DNA of 7,103 bases from Actinomycetota bacterium (GCA_947503395.1 CANNDP010000048.1:1-7103), one strand, 5' to 3'. Shown: positions 1 to 5,720, counted from the stretch's first letter. Numbers and translations: made by a program. Notes: generated by a model from the sequence alone, not told the origin.

Positions 1-1312
1 ACTCATATCTACCAAGAACAGATTTAGCTGCCCCTAATTGCAAAGAGTTTTCCTGCCATAAGATTTCTAACAAAGTCTTTCCTACAAATTCAGGATGGGC
101 ATGAGTCTGAGCAAAGAAACCTGGAATAACTCTTGCGCCGAGTTTAAACTCACCGCTATATCTAACGCTCTCATCACCTGAGAGCCTTCTAAGAAAGTGA
201 GATTTTCCAGAACCATTCTTTCCAAGAATTGCTACCCGATCTTGATAATAGATTTCAAAGGTAAAGGGCTCAGTTAGATTCTCTAAAGTTAAATCCTTAC
301 AGGTCACTACACGCTCGCCAGTTCTCCCGCTCTTGAGATTAACCTTCACATCTTGTTCTAGAGGCGGCGGAGGCGGCGGGCCAATCTCTTCAAACTTTCT
401 AAGCCTAGTTTGCATCGCTCGATATCTTGAGGCCATATCTGGTGATGACGCTGCCTGCCATTGCAGAGTTAGAACTAGTTCTTTTAGACGCTTATGTTCA
501 TCTTGCCAACGCTCTAGTACTTGAGCGAATTGAGCATTACGAGCTTTTCTTGCATCATGCCATGTATTAAAGCCCTCGCCATGAATCCATGCGCTATTGC
601 CAGTGATGCCTTGTTCAAGAGTGACAACTTTGGTAGCAGTTGCTGCCAATAACTCACGATCATGGCTAATAAAGAGGATGGTTTTCTTTGAAATTCTTAT
701 CTGCTCCTCAAGCCATCTCTTTGCTGGAACATCAAGATAGTTATCCGGCTCATCAAGGATTAATACCTCCTCAGGACCACTTAATAAAACCTCTAGGACT
801 AACTTCTTCTGCTCTCCACCAGAGAGTGAATTCACTAATCGATCAGATACTCGATCAAAGCTCTTTGCTAGCGCGCTATTAACTGCAATATCCCAGAGCA
901 CTTCTTGTTCATATCCCCCAGCATCTCCCCAATCGGATAGTGCTTGGGCATATGCCATCTGCTGCTTCTCAGAGTTATTAGCAGCCATTTCAATTTCAGC
1001 CTCTTTAAGTTTCTCTGCAGCCTGTCTAATTCGAAGCGGTGATACTGAAATTAATAAATCTCGCACCGTTGATTCATCTCGAATCGAGCCAATAAATTGG
1101 CGCATCACACCAAGACCGCCATTAATAATTATCTGACCAGCATCAGCAGTTATATCTCCGGCAATCATTCGAAAAAGAGTTGTCTTGCCAGAGCCATTAG
1201 GGCCAATCAGAGCAACCTTTGATCCCTCGCCAACCCGAAATGAAACATCGCTGAGTAATACCCGGCCATCTGAGAGGGCATACTCAATTCCAACTACATT
1301 TATCTGCCCCAT
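1..1312 (-). CDS. ABC-F family ATP-binding protein (3' end cut by window edge)
   Basis: The reading frame is open from an ATG at 1312 to the window edge, giving 437 residues without a stop. Two ABC ATPase domains without membrane segments mark the ABC-F class, soluble proteins that act at the ribosomal E site or in antibiotic protection. Domain 1 has Walker A GPNGSGKTT (37-45), Q-loop MRQ (70-72), signature LSGGEQ (163-168), Walker B LILDEPDNYLD (184-194) and switch SHD (216-218). A charged linker of roughly residues 240-335 sits where the P-site tRNA interaction motif lies in this family and contains six consecutive prolines (312-317). Domain 2 begins with Walker A GKNGSGKS (364-371); its signature and Walker B lie outside the window. 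The ATG follows the truA TAA directly (TAAATG), so translation is probably coupled to truA. The subfamily (translation factor or resistance protein) cannot be decided from this fragment. Confidence 0.93.
   Translation of the reverse strand, partial: MGQINVVGIEYALSDGRVLLSDVSFRVGEGSKVALIGPNGSGKTTLFRMIAGDITADAGQIIINGGLGVMRQFIGSIRDESTVRDLLISVSPLRIRQAAEKLKEAEIEMAANNSEKQQMAYAQALSDWGDAGGYEQEVLWDIAVNSALAKSFDRVSDRLVNSLSGGEQKKLVLEVLLSGPEEVLILDEPDNYLDVPAKRWLEEQIRISKKTILFISHDRELLAATATKVVTLEQGITGNSAWIHGEGFNTWHDARKARNAQFAQVLERWQDEHKRLKELVLTLQWQAASSPDMASRYRAMQTRLRKFEEIGPPPPPPLEQDVKVNLKSGRTGERVVTCKDLTLENLTEPFTFEIYYQDRVAILGKNGSGKSHFLRRLSGDESVRYSGEFKLGARVIPGFFAQTHAHPEFVGKTLLEILWQENSLQLGAAKSVLGRYE
362..379 (-). 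repeat. Two tandem 9-bp units encoding six prolines in the ABC-F linker
   Basis: On the coding strand CCGCCGCCT occurs twice in succession and encodes Pro 312-317 of the ABC-F protein. It is a GC-rich island in an otherwise AT-leaning gene. It may have arisen by slippage duplication, or it may be a structural hinge between the linker and the second ATPase domain. Confidence 0.8.
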
Positions 1313-2161
1313 TTACTCTTCATCTCTTCTGCGAGCAGTTACTTTAGAGCGAGCTTCAAGTAAATCATCAGCTGGATACTCAACAGCAATAAGTGTTAAC
1401 CCTCTTGCTGGAAAGACCATGCTCTCACTAACTCTAGTTTTATTGGCAAGTAGCGATGAAATCCACTCTGGCTCAAAGCGAGACTCTCCAACACAGACTA
1501 CTGCTCCAACTAGATTTCTCACCATCGAATAGCAGAAAGCATCAGCTGTAACTCTTGCAAGAAGGGTTGAATCAGCCATTCGCTGCCAGCTAAATTCCTC
1601 TAGCCTTCTTAAGGTAGTTCCAGAGCCGCCAAGTTTACAAAACGTTGCAAAATCATGATCCCCAAGCAATCTTCTACTAGCCTCATTTAACCTACTTAAA
1701 TCAAGGTGTCGATACCAAGGAGTGATATCAAATCTCTTTAACGGATCAATATCTTGCTGACCATCTGCAATCTTATAAATATAAGTTCGCCGAAGAGCAG
1801 AGAAGCGAGCATGGAAATGATCTGGAGCTCTACTAACTGCTCTAACAACTATCTCTTCACTTAGCATTCTGTTAAGGCGATATTGCAGATCTTGAGTGTT
1901 CCAAGGCTTTCCATATTTATCACGCTCTGGCAGATCAAAGTGAGCAACTTGCATACTGGCATGAACGCCAGCATCTGTTCTTCCAGCAACAATTAAATCA
2001 ACTTTATTTCTAACTAAACCGCTAAGAGCAACTTCCATCTCACCTTGAATAGTTCTCTGATCTGGCTGTTTAGCCCAACCACTAAAGGCGCTTCCATCAT
2101 AGGAAAAATCAATCCTAAAACGAAGAAACCCACTCTCAACTTTGAGAGTGGGTTGCTCCAT
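1313..2161 (-). CDS. truA: tRNA pseudouridine(38-40) synthase TruA
   Basis: This enzyme isomerises uridines 38, 39 and 40 of the tRNA anticodon arm to pseudouridine in the cytoplasm. The family catalytic motif AGRTDAGVHA is present, with the nucleophile Asp about 63 residues in. The N-terminal RFRIDFSYDG...FSGWAKQP and internal RRTYIYKI segments are also typical, and about 282 residues is a normal bacterial length. I chose ATG 2161 because AAAGAAG lies 5 bases upstream; an in-frame GTG at 2167 would add two residues. No ATG, GTG or TTG codon lies between this start and the conserved core, so the first codons must cross a terminator-like hairpin (2127-2154). It follows rplQ, the usual actinobacterial position, and its stop abuts the start of the ABC-F gene. 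Confidence 0.96.
   Translation of the reverse strand: MEQPTLKVESGFLRFRIDFSYDGSAFSGWAKQPDQRTIQGEMEVALSGLVRNKVDLIVAGRTDAGVHASMQVAHFDLPERDKYGKPWNTQDLQYRLNRMLSEEIVVRAVSRAPDHFHARFSALRRTYIYKIADGQQDIDPLKRFDITPWYRHLDLSRLNEASRRLLGDHDFATFCKLGGSGTTLRRLEEFSWQRMADSTLLARVTADAFCYSMVRNLVGAVVCVGESRFEPEWISSLLANKTRVSESMVFPARGLTLIAVEYPADDLLEARSKVTARRRDEE
2117..2154 (-). terminator. Terminator-like hairpin inside the 5' end of truA
   Basis: Read on the minus strand, AACCCACTCTCAA and TTGAGAGTGGGTT form a perfect 13-bp inverted repeat (2142-2154 with 2127-2139) separated by two bases; in RNA it is more realistically 12 pairs with a 4-base loop. It is followed by the T-rich stretch TCTTCGTTTT. This has the shape of an intrinsic terminator for the rplQ operon, but it lies from about codon 3 of truA onward. 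It could therefore end part of the transcription, attenuate truA and the ABC-F gene, or be disrupted by translating ribosomes. The tail is interrupted by C and G, so termination is probably partial. Confidence 0.65.
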
Positions 2162-2167
2162 TGACAC

Positions 2168-2174
2168 TTCTTTT
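2168..2174 (-). promoter_or_regulatory. Probable truA ribosome binding site
   Basis: AAAAGAA reads directly into GTG 2167. Taken as AAAGAAG (ending at 2167), it lies 5 bases before ATG 2161 and favours that ATG over the GTG. It is a weak match to the Shine-Dalgarno consensus. Confidence 0.4.
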
Positions 2175-2195
2175 TTTACTTTTAGTTAGGAAGAG

Positions 2196-2645
2196 CTACT
2201 CCGCTTTAGCGGCGGCAGCCTTCTTCTTTGGCGCTGCCTTCTTAGCTGCTTTCTCTGCCTCATTAACTACCGCTTTCTTAGCAGGAGTTCCTTCAGCTAT
2301 TACTTCAATGATTGCCATAGGAGCGTTATCGCCCTTACGTGGACCAATCTTGGTAATTCTTGTGTAGCCACCATTTCTGGATTCAAAGCGTGGCGCAATC
2401 TCAGTAAAGAGAGTATGAACTACGCCCTTATTTGAGATAGCGGCCATTACTTGGCGACGAGCAGCTAGATCACCCTTCTTGGCAGTGGTGATTAACTTTT
2501 CAGCAAGTGGACGCAGACGACGAGCCTTAGCTTCGGTGGTGCGAACTTTGCCATTTTCAAAGAGTTGCTCAGCAAGAGTTCTAAGGAGCAATCTTTCATG
2601 GGATGGACCGCTTCCAAGACGCGGACCTTTAGATGGACGTGGCAT
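2196..2645 (-). CDS. rplQ: 50S ribosomal protein L17
   Basis: L17 binds 23S rRNA in the large subunit near the exit-tunnel side. The protein starts MPRPSKGPRLGSGPSHERLLLR, a near-invariant L17 N-terminus, followed by the KVRTTEAKARRLRPLAEKLIT and GGYTRITKIGPRKGDNAPMAIIE blocks. The family core ends near residue 118. The remaining 31 residues are a Lys/Ala-rich tail, common in actinobacterial L17 and probably disordered. The start is fixed by GGAGAG 5 bases upstream of ATG 2645 and by the conserved N-terminus. It lies 11 bases downstream of rpoA in the same transcript. Confidence 0.98.
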   Translation of the reverse strand: MPRPSKGPRLGSGPSHERLLLRTLAEQLFENGKVRTTEAKARRLRPLAEKLITTAKKGDLAARRQVMAAISNKGVVHTLFTEIAPRFESRNGGYTRITKIGPRKGDNAPMAIIEVIAEGTPAKKAVVNEAEKAAKKAAPKKKAAAAKAE

Positions 2646-2656
2646 TAGCTCTCTCC

Positions 2657-3655
2657 TTAAGCCTGGTCGTCGGAGTAATCGACGCCATAGTTCTGATGTT
2701 GTGTCGGATCAAAGCCAACTGGTGAATCCTTAAGTTGCATGCCCATTGAAGTGAGCTTTGCCTTAACTTCATCAATTGATTTTGAGCCAAAGTTACGGAT
2801 ATCTAATAGATCTGCCTCACTACGTGAGAGAAGCTCTCCAACGGTGTGGATTCCCTCGCGCTTTAGGCAGTTATAGGAGCGAACTGTTAGATCTAGATCT
2901 TCAATTGGAAGGGCAAGATCTGCAGCAAGTGCGGCGTCTTGAATAGATGGTCCAAGATCAATTCCTTCAGCTGCGTAATTAAGCTCATGAGCAAGACCGA
3001 AGAGCTCAACTAAAGTCTTTCCAGCAGAAGCGAGCGCATCTCTTGGGCTCATAGAACGCTTTGTCTCAACATCAACAATTAAGCGATCAAAGTCTGTTCT
3101 CTGCTCAACACGAGTTGCTTCAACCTTATAGGTCACACGAAGCACTGGTGAGTAGATGGAGTCAACTGGAATACGACCAATCTCTGCTCCTACCAACTTA
3201 TTCTGCACCGCTGTGACATAGCCACGGCCGCGCTCAATAGTTAGCTCAATTTCCACATTAGCTTTGGTATTTAAAGTAGCGATATGAAGATCTGGGTTAT
3301 GAATTGCAACTCCAGTTGGAACTGCAACATCTGCGCCAGTAATTACCCCTGAGCCATTCTTACGAATATAGGCCACAGATGGCTCATCATTTTCAGATGA
3401 AATAACTAAGTTCTTGATATTTAAAACGATATCTGTCAGATCCTCTTTAACACCTTCTAAAGTGGTGAACTCATGCAAGGCTCCAGCAACGCGGATGCTT
3501 GTGACAGCCGCTCCTGGGATAGATGAGAGCAGGGTTCGACGCAGTGAATTTCCTAGGGTGTATCCAAAGCCAGGCTCCAACGGTTCAATTATGAAACGGG
3601 AACGGCTCTCGTTTACTACTTCCTCGGATAGTACGGGGCGCTGTGCAATTAGCAC
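2657..3655 (-). CDS. rpoA: DNA-directed RNA polymerase subunit alpha
   Basis: The alpha dimer nucleates RNA polymerase assembly, and its C-terminal domain contacts UP elements and activators. The N-terminal domain (about 1-230) shows the alpha-family PLEPGFGYTLGNSLRRTLLSSIPGAAVT motif (residues 25-52) with both assembly arginines. A short linker leads to the C-terminal domain (about 245-310), where R259, N262 and K265 in RSYNCLK correspond to E. coli R265, N268 and K271, and GSKS (290-293) contacts the DNA backbone. The acidic tail after LKDSPVGFDP is actinobacterial in style. The start is GTG, supported by GGAGG 6 bases upstream. Length is 332 residues, normal for alpha. It is separated from rpsD by 122 bases that hold two hairpins, so its level may be set apart from the ribosomal genes. 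Confidence 0.98.
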   Translation of the reverse strand: MLIAQRPVLSEEVVNESRSRFIIEPLEPGFGYTLGNSLRRTLLSSIPGAAVTSIRVAGALHEFTTLEGVKEDLTDIVLNIKNLVISSENDEPSVAYIRKNGSGVITGADVAVPTGVAIHNPDLHIATLNTKANVEIELTIERGRGYVTAVQNKLVGAEIGRIPVDSIYSPVLRVTYKVEATRVEQRTDFDRLIVDVETKRSMSPRDALASAGKTLVELFGLAHELNYAAEGIDLGPSIQDAALAADLALPIEDLDLTVRSYNCLKREGIHTVGELLSRSEADLLDIRNFGSKSIDEVKAKLTSMGMQLKDSPVGFDPTQHQNYGVDYSDDQA

Positions 3656-3661
3656 TTCTTT

Positions 3662-3666
3662 CCTCC
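3662..3666 (-). promoter_or_regulatory. Strong rpoA ribosome binding site
   Basis: GGAGG lies 6 bases before the GTG start at 3655. It is the best Shine-Dalgarno match I saw in the window and decides the start. It begins 7 bases after the leader hairpin, so the hairpin leaves it exposed. Confidence 0.8.
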
Positions 3667-3673
3667 ATTATCT

Positions 3674-3699
3674 TGAGAGATCCACTATTTGATCTCTCA
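3674..3699 (-). promoter_or_regulatory. Perfect 9-bp hairpin in the rpoA leader
   Basis: On the minus strand TGAGAGATC and GATCTCTCA pair perfectly around the 8-base loop AAATAGTG. No T-tract follows (next bases AGATAAT), so it is not an intrinsic terminator. Lying 7 bases ahead of the GGAGG of rpoA, it could be a 5' stabiliser, a processing site or a protein-binding site. The function is unknown. Confidence 0.55.
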
Positions 3700-3747
3700 C
3701 TTAGTACCTACTTTTATGAAGTTTTTAAATCCTTGCTAGCCAGATGA

Positions 3748-3777
3748 TTAATAAGGCAGATCGCTCTGCCCTATCAA
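3748..3777 (-). promoter_or_regulatory. Stable GCGA-tetraloop hairpin after rpsD, overlapping a candidate rpoA promoter
   Basis: As RNA, 3765-3774 and 3751-3760 form a 10-pair stem (one G-U) capped by a GCGA tetraloop, starting three bases after the rpsD stop. No proper U-run follows, so termination would be weak. As DNA, TTGATA (3777-3772, five of six matches to the -35 consensus) is 18 bases from TATTAA (3753-3748, four of six matches to the -10 consensus). The inverted repeat GGCAGA-N4-TCTGCC fills the spacer, where an operator could sit. The hairpin is certain as sequence; the promoter reading is tentative. Confidence 0.4.
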
Positions 3778-4404
3778 TTACTTGGAGTAAAGCTCAACGA
3801 TAAGTTGTTCCTGAACTTGAGTATCGATAATGGCGCGAGTTGGTTGACCATGAACGATGATTCTCATCGCAGATGGCACAACTTCAAGCCAAGCCGGTAC
3901 TGACTTCTCACCAAATTCAGCAGATGCAACAATGAATGGAGTTAGGTCTTGCGACTTTGTTCTCACATCAATGATGTCGAATTGGCTGACATGGAAAGAT
4001 GGAATATCAACTTTGCGACCATTAACCAGAATGTGTCCATGACGAACAATCTGGCGGGCCATATCACGGCTCTTTGCAAAGCCAGCGCGATAGATCACGT
4101 TATCTAGACGAGTCTCTAGAAGAACAAGAAGGTTCTCACCAGTCTTGCCAGCTAGACGGCTTGCTTCGGTGTAATAGTTACGGAATTGCTTTTCTAATAC
4201 ACCGTAGATACGTGCGCATTTCTGCTTCTCACGCATCTGGAGTAAGTACTCAGATTCCTTCGCTCTGGCACGACCATGTTGTCCTGGTGGATAAGGGCGT
4301 GACTCAATTGGACACTTAGGTCCATCGCACTTCGAGCCTTTGAGGAAAAGTTTCACTTTCTCGCGGCGGCATCTCTTGCAATCTGCTCCTGCATAACGGG
4401 CCAT
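3778..4404 (-). CDS. rpsD: 30S ribosomal protein S4, zinc-binding (four-cysteine) type
   Basis: S4 is a primary 16S rRNA binder that starts assembly of the 30S body, and in several bacteria it also represses its own operon. The N-terminus carries Cys9, Cys12, Cys26 and Cys31 in the same spacing as the zinc-binding S4 of Thermus. The RPYPPGQHGRARAKESEY block follows, then the S4 RNA-binding fold (about 97-160) with LETRLDNVIYRAGFA and ARQIVRHGHILVNG. The end EQLIVELYSK is typical. Length is 208 residues, close to the Thermus protein. The start is ATG 4404 with a purine-rich site (GGAAGGGAGAAGAG) before it, 17 bases after rpsK. The mycobacterial S4 as I recall it lacks these cysteines, so the Cys4 form is a lineage marker. 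Confidence 0.98.
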   Translation of the reverse strand: MARYAGADCKRCRREKVKLFLKGSKCDGPKCPIESRPYPPGQHGRARAKESEYLLQMREKQKCARIYGVLEKQFRNYYTEASRLAGKTGENLLVLLETRLDNVIYRAGFAKSRDMARQIVRHGHILVNGRKVDIPSFHVSQFDIIDVRTKSQDLTPFIVASAEFGEKSVPAWLEVVPSAMRIIVHGQPTRAIIDTQVQEQLIVELYSK

Positions 4405-4421
4405 GTTCTCTTCTCCCTTCC

Positions 4422-4853
4422 TTATACTCGACGTGGTTTACGTGGACGGCAGCCGTTGTGAGCAAGAGGTGTGACATCAGAGATGGCACCAACTTCTAGT
4501 CCAGCTGCTTGTAGTGAACGAATTGCAGTCTCGCGTCCTGAGCCTGGGCCCTTGACGTAGACATCAACTTTCTTAACTCCATGCTCTTGCGCTTTCTTAG
4601 CAGCAGATTCAGCAGCTAGCTGCGCAGCAAAGGGAGTTGATTTACGTGAACCTTTAAATCCAACTTGGCCAGAAGATGCCCAAGCAAGAACTGCTCCAGA
4701 TGGATCAGTGATAGTCACGATGGTGTTGTTAAAAGTGCTCTTTATATAGGCATTTCCAAGGGCAACGTTCTTCTTCTCTTTCTTACGTGCCTTTACTTTT
4801 GCCTTAGGGGCAGCAGCAGCTGCTGCTGCAGGTTTAGCTTTTGGCGCGGCCAT
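4422..4853 (-). CDS. rpsK: 30S ribosomal protein S11
   Basis: S11 lies on the small-subunit platform and contacts rRNA near the E-site codon. The core begins near residue 29 with NVALGNAYIKSTFNNTIVTI, continues through the SSGQVGFKGSRKSTPFAAQ block, and ends GAISDVTPLAHNGCRPRKPRRV, all hallmarks of S11. The first ~28 residues are a Lys/Ala-rich extension with seven alanines (9-15), seen in other actinobacterial S11 proteins. ATG 4853 shares one base with the rpsM stop (TAATG), which implies translational coupling. The alanine run is encoded by a 20-bp perfect palindrome. Confidence 0.98.
   Translation of the reverse strand: MAAPKAKPAAAAAAAPKAKVKARKKEKKNVALGNAYIKSTFNNTIVTITDPSGAVLAWASSGQVGFKGSRKSTPFAAQLAAESAAKKAQEHGVKKVDVYVKGPGSGRETAIRSLQAAGLEVGAISDVTPLAHNGCRPRKPRRV
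4810..4829 (-). repeat. 20-bp perfect palindrome in the S11 alanine tract
   Basis: GCAGCAGCAGCTGCTGCTGC is its own reverse complement. It arises because the Ala run changes from GCA codons to GCT codons at its midpoint. In mRNA it can fold into a hairpin of about 8 pairs with a 4-base loop, centred about 33 bases into rpsK. Confidence 0.6.
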
Positions 4854-5230
4854 TACTTGGTCTCCTTCTTCTTACCAGCGATGGCAACGCGTGGACCCTT
4901 ACGAGTACGTGCGTTGGTATGGGTGCGCTGACCACGAACTGGAAGCCCCTTACGATGGCGAATTCCTTGGTAGCACTGAATTTCAACTTTACGACGAATG
5001 TCGCCTGCAATCTCGCGGCGGAGATCACCTTCGATCTTGTAATTAGCTTCTATATATTCACGGAGCTTAATTAGATCGGGCTCTTGTAGATCTTTTACTC
5101 GAACATCTGGTGAGACGCCGGTTGCAGCAAGAGTTGCTTGCGCCCTGGTCTGGCCAATGCCGAAGATATATTGAAGCGCGACCTCAAGCCGTTTTTCACG
5201 CGGCAGATCGACGCCAACTAGACGTGCCAT
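4853..5230 (-). CDS. rpsM: 30S ribosomal protein S13
   Basis: S13 sits in the 30S head and contacts the large subunit (bridge B1) and P-site tRNA. The sequence begins MARLVGVDLPREKRLEVALQ and contains YIFGIGQTRAQ, RREIAGDIRRKVEI and the near-invariant CYQGIRHRKGLPVRGQRTHTNARTRKGPR, ending in a Lys-rich tail that reaches the decoding region. Length is 125 residues, standard for the family. ATG 5230 is fixed by the conserved N-terminus; the upstream site GGAAAGAAG is only a moderate Shine-Dalgarno. It is the first gene after a 138-base structured spacer and is followed by rpsK, rpsD, rpoA and rplQ, the same content as the E. coli alpha operon. Confidence 0.98.
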   Translation of the reverse strand: MARLVGVDLPREKRLEVALQYIFGIGQTRAQATLAATGVSPDVRVKDLQEPDLIKLREYIEANYKIEGDLRREIAGDIRRKVEIQCYQGIRHRKGLPVRGQRTHTNARTRKGPRVAIAGKKKETK

Positions 5231-5344
5231 CTATAACTTCTTTCCATAATCTGAAAGTCCTCCGCAACGCCTATCCAGAGAATTTTCTCTGGCTCCCGCT
5301 TTCAGTCAGGAGGTCAGTAATTTCTTACTGTCGCGCCACGCGTT
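5231..5344 (-). promoter_or_regulatory. Structured leader RNA upstream of rpsM, possible ribosomal-protein autoregulatory element
   Basis: Three paired elements are visible on the minus strand. The first is CAGTAA-GAAA-TTACTG (5330-5315), six pairs with a GAAA tetraloop. The second is an outer stem CTGAAAG/CTTTCAG (5305-5299 with 5257-5251), seven pairs. Inside it is the third, CCAGAGAA/TTCTCTGG (5292-5285 with 5282-5275), eight pairs around two bases. In addition, CCTCC (5313-5309), outside the outer stem, can pair with GGAGG (5263-5259) inside it, which would give an H-type pseudoknot. E. coli S4 represses this same gene set through a pseudoknot at rpsM. The pairings are visible; the function is inferred. 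Confidence 0.5.
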
Positions 5345-5373
5345 CTTATATTTAGTTTTAAACCAGGTTTAAC
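5345..5373 (-). promoter_or_regulatory. Tentative promoter for the rpsM operon
   Basis: TATAAG (5350-5345) matches five of six -10 consensus bases and lies in an AT-rich stretch just after rpmJ. The best -35 at 17 bases, GTTAAA (5373-5368), is poor and overlaps the rpmJ stop. If real, transcription would start near 5338 and give a leader of about 108 bases that includes all the paired elements before rpsM. A 5-bp inverted repeat CCAGG/CCTGG (5378-5363) also straddles the rpmJ stop. Confidence 0.3.
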
Positions 5374-5482
5374 CCTGGCGTTGTTTATGACGGAGATTGT
5401 CGCAAATAACCATAACGCGACCATTACGACGAATGACTTTGCACTTATCGCAAATCTTCTTCACGCTTGGTTTAACCTTCAC
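5369..5482 (-). CDS. rpmJ: 50S ribosomal protein L36, zinc-binding type
   Basis: L36 is the smallest large-subunit protein and binds 23S rRNA at a multi-helix junction. The 37-residue product begins MKVKPSVKKICDKCKVIRR and ends CDNLRHKQRQG. Cys11, Cys14, Cys27 and His32 form the zinc ribbon of the zinc-containing form. The start is GTG 5482, with AAGGGAG 7 bases upstream. It lies 16 bases after infA, the usual order in Actinobacteria and many other bacteria. Confidence 0.97.
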   Translation of the reverse strand: MKVKPSVKKICDKCKVIRRNGRVMVICDNLRHKQRQG

Positions 5483-5498
5483 GATCAGACTCCCTTTC

Positions 5499-5720
5499 TT
5501 ACTTATACCGATAAATGATGCGACCTCTGGTGAGGTCATATGGACTAAGTTCTACAATCACACGATCTTCAGGCAAGATACGAATGTAGTTCTGTCGCAT
5601 CTTCCCGCTGATATGTGCAAGAACTTTATGTCCATTGGTGAGCTCTACGCGAAACATCGCATTCGGTAGCGCTTCAGCTACAGTGCCTTCGATTTCGATT
5701 GCACCGTCTTTTTTAGCCAA
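5499..5720 (-). CDS. infA: Translation initiation factor IF-1, TTG start
   Basis: IF-1 occupies the 30S A site during initiation and helps IF-2 and IF-3 select the start codon and initiator tRNA. The 73-residue product is a single S1-like OB fold that matches the family along its full length: AKKDGAIEIEGTVAEALPNA, then MFRVELTNGHKVLAHISGK, then MRQNYIRILPEDRVIVELSPYDLTRGRIIYRYK. The start is TTG 5720. An in-frame TAA lies two codons upstream and the next ATG is near residue 22, inside the fold, so TTG is the only sensible start. GAGG sits 7 bases before it. infA is the first gene of the translation block here and lies 86 bases after the unrelated YeiH-like gene. Confidence 0.97.
   Translation of the reverse strand: MAKKDGAIEIEGTVAEALPNAMFRVELTNGHKVLAHISGKMRQNYIRILPEDRVIVELSPYDLTRGRIIYRYK

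Noticed and set aside
333..524. Plus-strand open frame with a glycine run
   Set aside because: It is the antisense shadow of the ABC-F linker; the glycines are the reverse of the proline codons.
2161..2367. Hydrophobic plus-strand open frame rich in Ala and Phe
   Set aside because: It is the reverse complement of the Lys/Ala tail of L17, which produces an artificial membrane-like sequence.
4810..4829. CAG/CTG repeat as a mobile element end or recombination site
   Set aside because: It is fully explained by the alanine codons of S11, and no flanking duplication is present.
5218..5247. Nine-codon upstream ORF (ATG at 5247) overlapping the rpsM start, with GGAGG 11 bases before it
   Set aside because: The spacing is long, the GGAGG is a candidate for pairing in the leader, and nothing else supports translation of the peptide; kept only as something to look for in ribosome profiling.
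5363..5378. CCAGG/CCTGG inverted repeat across the rpmJ stop read as a terminator
   Set aside because: Only five pairs and no run of T after it; too weak to call termination, and the rpsM operon continues.
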